Assembly (NCBI GenBank): GCA_947630015.1 | Contig: CANRFY010000005.1 | Span: forward strand, 40,972-104,971 | Reading direction: 5' to 3' | Length of the DNA stretch: 64,000 nt | DNA from: an uncultured Clostridia bacterium | Lineage (GTDB): Bacteria; Bacillota; Clostridia; Oscillospirales; CAG-272 | Made by a program: the position numbers and the translations under genes | Notes under the pieces: model-generated | Seen by the model: only the letters and a program-made list of their open reading frames with translations | What the model was told of the DNA's origin: nothing | The model's database searches: none | Part shown: piece by piece, positions 25,767-32,828 of the stretch | How positions within the stretch are numbered: the first letter of the stretch is position 1 | Layout: each line of letters begins with the position of its first letter

Positions 25767-27152
25767 TCAGCCTGCGAACTGACCCCAGAACTCGATCTCG
25801 GACATATTGCAGTAGCCGTCCTTCGGGCTGACGTAACGGACATAGTGGAATACAGTCTCCACATAGTCTTCGGCAACAGCCAGAGTCTCGAACGTGGTGC
25901 AAGCGGAGTTAGCCTCGATCGTTGCGAGCGTCACCCATGTCGTTCCGTCCTCGGAAGCCTCGAAGTAACCGCCGGCATTTCTGTTGGCGTTAGCTGCACG
26001 GCCGAACCAACGGATATGAGTGAGCGTTACGCCCTGCTCGAAGTAAGCGCCTACGTAACCGGTCTTTGTCGTATCGCCATCCCAGTTATCGAAGTCGTAC
26101 ATAGCGACGTTCATGTTCTCGTCGTTTTCCGTTCCGCACGTCTCATCGCAGTCGTATGTATCGCCGACCTGCTTATTGAAGACCATCGTCGGGAGCGTGC
26201 TTGTGGAATTCTGATACGTACCCTTGCCGTCGTGGATCACGTTTTCGGGATCGACGGGGAGATATACGGATTCCGGATGAGGAGCGCCGAATGCGTAACC
26301 GCCTTCATCCTTGGGCATAACGGACAGCGGGATATCGGTGCCGTTATACGGATAGAAGTTGTTCACCATCTCATCGTTGCCGATCTGGAGAAGCATTTCG
26401 CCGCCGATGTAGATGTCGATGTATGTTCTCGTCGTTGTGATACCGACGGACGTCCAAGCGTCAGCCGGAAAATCATGAATGATCGTGAACTGTGCGTTTA
26501 CCTTCGTGCCGTCGGTCACCTTGTAGCACGTAACGCTGTTTGTGCCGTTCTCATTGAACGAAAGGACGTAGTAGTTGTTCTCGTCGGTGACGTTGAAGTA
26601 AATGTCGCCGGAAGAAGACGTATCAGCGAGATACACCTTCATCTTGTACTGATAGAAGTTCCAGTCCTTTTCGCCTGTCATGAACGTCTCGCCTGCCTTA
26701 GCTGCGACAGCGTGGTTCGTGGCAGTCTCGCCCTCTGCGGTCAGCGGATCGTCCACTACCTCGGGGACTATCGCGTCGGTCGCGCCAAGAGCGTGGAATT
26801 CGGGAAGCGCGGACGCATCCTCGCAGTCGCTCTGCGGGATAAGCTCAAACTTGCCGACGCCCTGATCGAGAAGCGCGATGTTGTCTACGTAGAACGTGCC
26901 GGCCGTCGTGCCGAATCCGACGTATCCTCTGTACGGGCAGTCGGGATCGGGCTGATATTCCGTCACAACGGGCAGCTCTGTGTCGGAAGGAAGCCCGCCC
27001 GGAGCGTTTGTATCGTTTCCGCCGGCTGCCGTTCCGCCGCCCTGCGTGCCATCGCCGCCGCTCGGAGGCGGAGGAGTGCTTCCGTTATCGCAGGCTGAGA
27101 AAGCCAAAAGCATCATAACGGCAAGAAGCAGAGCAGTTATTCTTTTTGTCAT
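25767..27152 (-). CDS. Secreted lipoprotein with C-terminal F5/8 type C-like (discoidin) region
   Basis: MTKRITALLLAVMMLLAFSACDNGS lipobox; laminin-G/LamGL-like middle; C-terminal region with ITHIRWFGRAANANRNAGGYFEASEDGTTWVTL. Confidence 0.7.
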   Translation of the reverse strand: MTKRITALLLAVMMLLAFSACDNGSTPPPPSGGDGTQGGGTAAGGNDTNAPGGLPSDTELPVVTEYQPDPDCPYRGYVGFGTTAGTFYVDNIALLDQGVGKFELIPQSDCEDASALPEFHALGATDAIVPEVVDDPLTAEGETATNHAVAAKAGETFMTGEKDWNFYQYKMKVYLADTSSSGDIYFNVTDENNYYVLSFNENGTNSVTCYKVTDGTKVNAQFTIIHDFPADAWTSVGITTTRTYIDIYIGGEMLLQIGNDEMVNNFYPYNGTDIPLSVMPKDEGGYAFGAPHPESVYLPVDPENVIHDGKGTYQNSTSTLPTMVFNKQVGDTYDCDETCGTENDENMNVAMYDFDNWDGDTTKTGYVGAYFEQGVTLTHIRWFGRAANANRNAGGYFEASEDGTTWVTLATIEANSACTTFETLAVAEDYVETVFHYVRYVSPKDGYCNMSEIEFWGQFAG

Positions 27153-27257
27153 TTCTAAATTACCTCCATGATGATAATTTTTTTCGGTAGGATAATTTTA
27201 TCACAAACAGAGGCGCTTGTCAATTGTAATTTGAAGCTTTTCAACAAAAGTTTGGTT

Positions 27258-27845
27258 TTACGCCCGTTTTTCGCCGGTTTCGATATTGGGCGCGAGGTTC
27301 GCGCGCGACAGCGCGAACACGATCGGAGGTATCAAAACTATCTGCACTATTATGCCCGGGATCGCGTCGGCGACGGCTCCCGTCCAAAACGCCGCGAGTC
27401 CGAACTTCGACGGATCGAGTCCCGCCAGGAAGAATCGCGCCGTTCCCCACACGATTCGGCCGCACAGCATCGCGGTGAGCAGATCGACGTACAAAAACGG
27501 CAGCTTTTTAGGCAGCGCGCGGAACATGATCCCCGCGATTATGCCGTATGCGGCAAGCTCGAACGCCATGCCGAGCGCGGTCGGATACATGGGCGGCATC
27601 GGATTCGTCAGCGAGCGTATGATCGGCACGGTGAAGCCCACGACGGCGCCCCACTGCCATCCGCAGAGAAAGCCGCACAAAATCACCGGCAGATGCATCG
27701 GACACAGCATTTGTCCGATCTGCTGTATCTGTCCCGTGAAATACGGCAGCACGTATGCGAGCGCGAACAAGAGCGCCGAAAATACGAGCTTGCGCAGCGA
27801 TGCCGAACGATATGCGCTCGAATGTTTTTTTACGTTTTCGTTCAT
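27258..27845 (-). CDS. ECF transporter S component
   Basis: LRKLVFSALLFALAYVLPYFTGQIQQIGQMLCPMHLPVILCGFLCGWQWGAVVGFTVPIIRSL; start at MNENVKK. Confidence 0.82.
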   Translation of the reverse strand: MNENVKKHSSAYRSASLRKLVFSALLFALAYVLPYFTGQIQQIGQMLCPMHLPVILCGFLCGWQWGAVVGFTVPIIRSLTNPMPPMYPTALGMAFELAAYGIIAGIMFRALPKKLPFLYVDLLTAMLCGRIVWGTARFFLAGLDPSKFGLAAFWTGAVADAIPGIIVQIVLIPPIVFALSRANLAPNIETGEKRA

Positions 27846-27870
27846 TTTTTCCTTCCTTCCCCGCCAAACG

Positions 27871-27912
27871 GCAAAAAAAAGCGCGCGGACGATCGCCATT
27901 ACTTCGGTAACG
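27871..27912 (-). terminator. Intrinsic terminator/attenuator in the 5' leader of the ECF S component gene
   Basis: Minus strand GCGCGCGGACG...CGTCCGCGCGC followed by TTTTTTTT, between promoter and start codon. Confidence 0.75.
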
Positions 27913-27985
27913 TCCGCGCGCCTTCATAGCGCGTATTATTTTTTATGATCAGCGTTTGTGCCGGCTTCCTGCCGGCGTTTTGCAT

Positions 27986-28014
27986 ATTGTATCACAATCG
28001 GCGGCGCTTGTCAA
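27986..28014 (-). promoter_or_regulatory. Sigma-A promoter of the ECF S component leader
   Basis: Minus strand TTGACA (28009-28014), 17 nt, TACAAT (27986-27991). Confidence 0.8.
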
Positions 28015-28421
28015 CCCCCGATCGCGCGCAAAAGCTCAGATTTCGCCTCGTCGATCAGTCTGCCGAGCGAATATTCCGCGACGCCGACGATGATATTGTC
28101 GCACGAATTAAACGGGATCAATATGCGCTTCGCGGCAGATTGGCCGACGGCGCGCGCGATCGCGGGCGTTATCTCGCCGAGCATCGCGTCCGCGATGACG
28201 ATGCCGATCGGTCCCATAATTATATCCGCGCGTCTGCACGCGACGACGACGGCGTTCTCGCCCGTCGCCGCCTCGTCGGCTCCGGCCTTCAGCATCGCGG
28301 ACGTTGCGGCCGTATTCGTCCCGACGGCGGTAACGCGCGCCTCCGGCGCGGACGATTTCGCCGCGGCGACGAGCTGTTTTCCGACGCCCCCGCCCTGCGC
28401 GTCGATGATAAGAATGTTCAT
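28011..28421 (-). CDS. DUF3842 family protein
   Basis: MNILIIDAQGGGVGKQLVAAAK...AVGTNTAATSAMLKAGADEAATGENAVVV...DIIMGPIGIVIADAMLGEITP. Confidence 0.75.
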   Translation of the reverse strand: MNILIIDAQGGGVGKQLVAAAKSSAPEARVTAVGTNTAATSAMLKAGADEAATGENAVVVACRRADIIMGPIGIVIADAMLGEITPAIARAVGQSAAKRILIPFNSCDNIIVGVAEYSLGRLIDEAKSELLRAIGG

Positions 28422-28425
28422 ATTT

Positions 28426-28473
28426 AAATCCCCCTTTTGCGGTTATTGTACCACATAAAGGGGGATTTGGCAA
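28426..28473 (-). promoter_or_regulatory. DUF3842 promoter embedded in a 12-bp perfect inverted repeat
   Basis: AAATCCCCCTTT (28426-28437) / AAAGGGGGATTT (28457-28468); minus-strand TTGCCA-17-TACAAT lies between and at the arm edge. Confidence 0.55.
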
Positions 28474-28505
28474 GAACGCGGATAAAGTTTGGAGAGAATA
28501 GGAGA

Positions 28506-29417
28506 TTATTGGGCAGGAGAAGGGGTTTGCTGCAAATGCGCTTTGCCGGTTACTATTATTGAGCCTGTGTGTCCGCACCGTTCACATCTTTGTTTGCTGC
28601 TGTTCCACTGTGCCGAATGCGGTTCGGTTATAGTTTCGCCGCACGCTGAACACTTGCCTTTATGACAATATGCATCATAGTCATACCAGCTTGTTATATA
28701 TCTCGAATGCGTATGTATTCCGTCACATAATGCGCATTGCGCATATGTGCCATGATCTACCCAAACATGAGTTACATGGAGGCCGGTGATTACATTAAAG
28801 CCTTTGACATCACTTGGCGTAGGTGCTGTTGCCTTCATATCTGCTGTACCATACATGATCTTATCTTTATTTTTACTAAGATATAAATCATTTAAGCCAA
28901 ATGTATGTCCTACTTCATGTGCAATTACTATTGGTAAAATATCGTCATATTCATTTTTATTAAGCTCAATTGTAATTTTAGATATATGGCCATTGCTATC
29001 TGGGTTTGAACTACCTCTTAATGTTTGTGCCATAATTGAAAGATTATTTGGCATTGTTATTAAGCTGAACACTATATTTGCTTCGCTCTCGTTCGTTGTG
29101 CGAACAAATTTTACAACAGAATTCCACTTAGACACTCCATCAACAACATATTGAATAAATTTATCATTGGAAAAAGCAATATAATATTTTAATGTCGTGC
29201 CGGAAATATTGTTCATGTGATATTCCTCACATATACTCCACCCCATGTCTTCTCCGCCGACATAGCTACGGCTTCCATATGGTAGAGATCCATCCGGCTT
29301 TACTATTTGATTTGAATCAATATAGCCTGCTTGTGAATGTGGATGCGCATAAATTGTATTCAGAAAACACATTACAAGAAATATTGAACATATAATACTT
29401 GTCATTTTCTTTTTCAT
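28506..29417 (-). CDS. Secreted metzincin-type zinc protease (copy 1) with Cys-rich C-terminal domain
   Basis: Signal peptide MKKKMTSIICSIFLVMCFLNTIYA; HEVGHTFGLND (HExxHxxGxxD), Met-turn DKIMYG; C-terminal CALC, CSAC, CERC. Confidence 0.8.
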   Translation of the reverse strand: MKKKMTSIICSIFLVMCFLNTIYAHPHSQAGYIDSNQIVKPDGSLPYGSRSYVGGEDMGWSICEEYHMNNISGTTLKYYIAFSNDKFIQYVVDGVSKWNSVVKFVRTTNESEANIVFSLITMPNNLSIMAQTLRGSSNPDSNGHISKITIELNKNEYDDILPIVIAHEVGHTFGLNDLYLSKNKDKIMYGTADMKATAPTPSDVKGFNVITGLHVTHVWVDHGTYAQCALCDGIHTHSRYITSWYDYDAYCHKGKCSACGETITEPHSAQWNSSKQRCERCGHTGSIIVTGKAHLQQTPSPAQ

Positions 29418-29445
29418 TGCATTTCTCCTATTCTCTTAAAATTAT

Positions 29446-30297
29446 TTAGTCTGCATAACTGAAATATTCAAGAAGTTTATCCATCGTTATATACAGTACA
29501 TTGATGTGTTCATCTATATCGCCATTCGATTCAAGCTCGTCGAGCATTTCTTTAGCTTCCGCAAGAGAAATCTCATTATTTTCGATTTGCAGCTTTACTT
29601 CCGATAGTGTTTTGCGCGATGTTTCGGTCATTGCTATGAGCGATGTTTCTGTGCCTATAACGCTTGGCTCTTCCGACAATGCAAACATCTCTATATCGTT
29701 GAGATTGTAATAATTATTCGATCTGCAAAAGTAATCGATTCCGTCGATATTTCTGACATAAAGCGGTGTCGTTGGATCACAAACGATGCCAAATACCTCT
29801 CCATAAGGTTCAAACGGTTCATATCCTTGATCAACAGTCAAGCATAAAAGCAATCGCTCACCGTCGGGGAACGGCGTATATCCATCAATCATGAATTTTG
29901 TAGTTGCATACTGCGCCACATTTAAAGTGTCCGATGAAAAACCGATATCGTTTTTCAATATATTTTCAACGGACGCTTCAAAGATCGTAAAATAATCATT
30001 TGCTTCTCCAAGCCAATGCTCTATCTTGACGACGGCGACAAGATCGGCTTCACTGTATGCCTCGGCGATTGAATATATTTTATTAAAAAAAGGCGATGAT
30101 GTTGGTATCGCGTTAACGTCAACCTGCGGGCGCTCGGGATACGTTTTTTCGCCCTCGCCGTTCGTCTTCGCTATTGCGAATATGCTCACCGAAAGCGCTG
30201 CGGCGAGAAGTATAATCAAAATGCTTACGGTTATTTTTTTCATGTTTTTTGTTTGCTCCTTTTCGTAGTTATCGCGGCGCTTCACAAGCTCCGCCAT
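29446..30297 (-). CDS. Single-TM membrane protein (copy 1), putative anti-sigma-like N-terminus plus extracytoplasmic domain
   Basis: MAELVKRRDNYEKEQTKNMKKITVSILIILLAAALSVSIFAIAKT; ectodomain ADLVAVVKIEHWLGE...YFTIFEASVENILKND...GERLLLCLT. Confidence 0.65.
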   Translation of the reverse strand: MAELVKRRDNYEKEQTKNMKKITVSILIILLAAALSVSIFAIAKTNGEGEKTYPERPQVDVNAIPTSSPFFNKIYSIAEAYSEADLVAVVKIEHWLGEANDYFTIFEASVENILKNDIGFSSDTLNVAQYATTKFMIDGYTPFPDGERLLLCLTVDQGYEPFEPYGEVFGIVCDPTTPLYVRNIDGIDYFCRSNNYYNLNDIEMFALSEEPSVIGTETSLIAMTETSRKTLSEVKLQIENNEISLAEAKEMLDELESNGDIDEHINVLYITMDKLLEYFSYAD

Positions 30298-30342
30298 TAT
30301 TTCTTCATTTGAATTTTGGAGAGAATAGGAGAGAATAGGAGA

Positions 30343-31239
30343 TTATTCAACAGGAGAAGGGGTTTGCTGCAAATGTGCTTTGCCGGTTACAATTATTGAG
30401 CCTGTGTGTCCGCACCGTTCACATCTTTGTTTGCTGCTGTTCCACTGTGCTGAATGAGGTTCGCTTACTGTAGCACCGCATACTGCGCATTTACCCATAT
30501 GACAATAATTATCATAGTCATACCAGCTTGTTCCAAAATTCAAATGAGTATGAATTCCGTCACATATTGTGCATTGTGCATATGAATCATAAACTAACCA
30601 TTCATGAGTAACATGGCGGCCGGTAATTACATTAAAGCCTTTGATATCGCTTGACGTAGGTGCTGTTGCTGTCGAAGCATATGTATAATACATAAGTTTA
30701 TTTCTATTGGATGATGATTTTAAATCTTTTAATCCGAACACGTGACCAATTTCGTGTGTCAAAACTTTTATTATTATATTCGCATCAAGTTCATTGCTGC
30801 CGCCAGTATAATAATCCGGATTAAACGAAATTTTACAACTTTTAATATGACCATTATTATCTACATTATATTCATGGGTTACCGCAACATATGAATAAAA
30901 ATATGATGGAATTGAGCTGTCATAAAATCCGAAAGTAACAGTAGGATTAGAAGCGTCATATAATACCTTTGCACATACACTCCAGTTTTCCGCAGCTTTT
31001 GATACATAACTCTCAAATTCTTTGGTTATGTTAGATGCGAATGTATAGGTAACTGTAGTCGAATTCATATGATAACCTTCATCTACAATCCAACCGATTT
31101 CTTCACTACCTATAAGATCACCATCGTGATCAAGGGCATTCTTTAGCGTACTTGAATGTGCGTTTACATTTATCAGGAGTTGTAGTATAAGAATAAAGCA
31201 TATGATTATAGTAAAAGCGCTCTTTTTACAATGTTTCAT
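30343..31239 (-). CDS. Secreted metzincin-type zinc protease (copy 2) with Cys-rich C-terminal domain
   Basis: HEIGHVFGLKD and NKLMYY; C-terminus SAQWNSSKQRCERCGHTGSIIVTGKAHLQQTPSPVE nearly identical to copy 1. Confidence 0.8.
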   Translation of the reverse strand: MKHCKKSAFTIIICFILILQLLINVNAHSSTLKNALDHDGDLIGSEEIGWIVDEGYHMNSTTVTYTFASNITKEFESYVSKAAENWSVCAKVLYDASNPTVTFGFYDSSIPSYFYSYVAVTHEYNVDNNGHIKSCKISFNPDYYTGGSNELDANIIIKVLTHEIGHVFGLKDLKSSSNRNKLMYYTYASTATAPTSSDIKGFNVITGRHVTHEWLVYDSYAQCTICDGIHTHLNFGTSWYDYDNYCHMGKCAVCGATVSEPHSAQWNSSKQRCERCGHTGSIIVTGKAHLQQTPSPVE

Positions 31240-31280
31240 TTTTTATAACCTCCTATAAATTCCATCGTAATCGTTTTACA

Positions 31281-32138
31281 TTACTCGCCGTGTTCGAGCG
31301 AGTACATATACTTTAAAACGTCCTCTACGGCGAAAATTTTCGTGCCGTGGAATTTGTCCAGAACGTGTTCAGCAGCATTATTAAAATTGATCGCGGCCGC
31401 ATCCGTCATATCGACGTTCATATTGACATTCTGACTGCCGTAAAGTTCTTCACAAAGCTCGCTGTCGTCGACACTGCAGAATTTCTCGATATCGGATAAA
31501 TTCTCAAATGCGCTACTCCTTGCAAGATAAGTTTCACCGTTTATATCTATATAATATAACTCGGTCATCTGCTCCCATTCCGCATAAAATCCCGGACCCG
31601 GCTCATATTCCGACCCTTCGTAATAGCACAGGCATAAAAGCATCTTCGTGCCGACATTATAGATCGGAAAGTCGTCGAACGGCGAGTTTGACGTGCCGCT
31701 CTGAGCGAAAATGATGTCCTGATCAGTATAGCCTATATTGTCTTTGTAAACATTCAGAATACGCGCCTTGAAATATGTTCCATATTTGGTTTCCGTTAAC
31801 CATTCTGTAATTATTATATCGGCCACCATATCCGCAGATTCATATGCTTCACCGATGGTGTGGGATCTGTCCCATATTGCGGACATCCCGCCTGACGGGT
31901 TTGCTACCACCGGCGTTGGCGTGCCGAATTCCGTCGGCTCCGGATATGAGCGGATCGGCACGAGGTAATCTACATCGCCGTCCGTCTTCGCTATTGCGAA
32001 TATGCTCACCGAAAGCGCTGCGGCGAGAATTACTGTCAATATGCTTACGGTTGTTTTTTTCATGTTTTTCGTTTGCTCCTTTTCGTAGTTATCGCGGCGC
32101 TTCACAAGCTCCGCCATTATTTCTTCATTTGTCTTCAT
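31281..32138 (-). CDS. Single-TM membrane protein (copy 2), putative anti-sigma factor, overlapping the ECF sigma gene
   Basis: MKTNEEIMAELVKRRDNYEKEQTKNMKKTTVSILTVILAAALSVSIFAIAKT; 14-bp overlap with the upstream sigma factor gene. Confidence 0.68.
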   Translation of the reverse strand: MKTNEEIMAELVKRRDNYEKEQTKNMKKTTVSILTVILAAALSVSIFAIAKTDGDVDYLVPIRSYPEPTEFGTPTPVVANPSGGMSAIWDRSHTIGEAYESADMVADIIITEWLTETKYGTYFKARILNVYKDNIGYTDQDIIFAQSGTSNSPFDDFPIYNVGTKMLLCLCYYEGSEYEPGPGFYAEWEQMTELYYIDINGETYLARSSAFENLSDIEKFCSVDDSELCEELYGSQNVNMNVDMTDAAAINFNNAAEHVLDKFHGTKIFAVEDVLKYMYSLEHGE

Positions 32139-32679
32139 ATACGAATCCCTCCGATTCGAGTTTCTTTTTGAGAGCCGCTCGGCCGCGGCTCAAGAGATTG
32201 TTCACCTGCACCCTGCTTTTTTTCATCACAGACGCAATCTCCGCCATGCTCATTTCCTCGAAATAGAACAAGTAAAGCGTCTGTCTGTAATCGGGCGAAA
32301 GCTCGCCGAGCGCGCGGTGGAGCGCGCGTTTGCGCTCGTCTTTTATATAGCTGTCCTCAACGTTTTCTTCCTCGTCCGCGATTTCCAGCTCGTCCGGCGG
32401 CGTCGGCGATATGCGCGACCGGCGGCGCATATCGTCGATCGCCATGTTTCGCGCTATCGCGTAAAGCCACGTTTTAAACGTGCTTTTGCCGCCGAAGCGC
32501 GGCTTTTTGATGAAAAGCTTCGCGAACGTGTCCTCCATCAGTTCCTCGGCGCGCACAATATCGCCTGTAACGGTGCGAAGATACATCGTCAGCTCGACTT
32601 TGTATTCGTTTATGATCCCGACGAATGCGTCGTCGTCGCCGTCAAGATATCGGCGGTAGCATTGCGCGCCGCTGTCCAT
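32125..32679 (-). CDS. ECF-family RNA polymerase sigma factor
   Basis: MDSGAQCYRRYLDGDDDAFVGIINEYKVEL...FKTWLYAIARNMAIDDMRRRSR...LSPDYRQTLYLFYFEEMSMAEIASVMKKSRVQVNNLLSRGRAALKKKLE; AAGGAGCG Shine-Dalgarno. Confidence 0.9.
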   Translation of the reverse strand: MDSGAQCYRRYLDGDDDAFVGIINEYKVELTMYLRTVTGDIVRAEELMEDTFAKLFIKKPRFGGKSTFKTWLYAIARNMAIDDMRRRSRISPTPPDELEIADEEENVEDSYIKDERKRALHRALGELSPDYRQTLYLFYFEEMSMAEIASVMKKSRVQVNNLLSRGRAALKKKLESEGFVYEDK

Positions 32680-32786
32680 ATTGCGCTCCTTTCTTATTTC
32701 GTTTTTCGGGCCCTTCACTGTTTAGACGTTCGGGACATATGAAATCTATCACTAATGCCGTGCAAAATTTGATTTTTAAAAAGCAT

Positions 32787-32822
32787 AAGGGAGAAGCTCG
32801 CAGGACAGGCTTCTCCCTTTTT
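32787..32822. terminator. Terminator-like hairpin downstream of polC
   Basis: AAGGGAGAAGCTCGCAGGACAGGCTTCTCCCTTTTT. Confidence 0.65.
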
Positions 32823-32828
32823 GCGCCA

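Larger units (their letters stand above)
28491..30317. repeat. Tandem gene-pair duplication unit 1 (partner unit 30331-32130)
   Basis: Unit ends recur at an offset of about 1837 nt: GGAGATTATT..AGGAGAAGGGGTTTGCTGCAAATG at 28501 and 30338; TM-gene 5' ends (about 140 nt) nearly identical at 30.17-30.31 and 31.98-32.13 kb. Confidence 0.8.

Noticed and set aside
25845-27098. 417-aa plus-strand ORF
   Set aside because: Shadow frame of the lipoprotein gene on the opposite strand, which has a clear lipobox and domain structure.
27920-27980. preQ1-I riboswitch in the ECF S leader
   Set aside because: An A-rich tail follows a hairpin, but the loop-tail pseudoknot pairing expected for preQ1-I could not be drawn.
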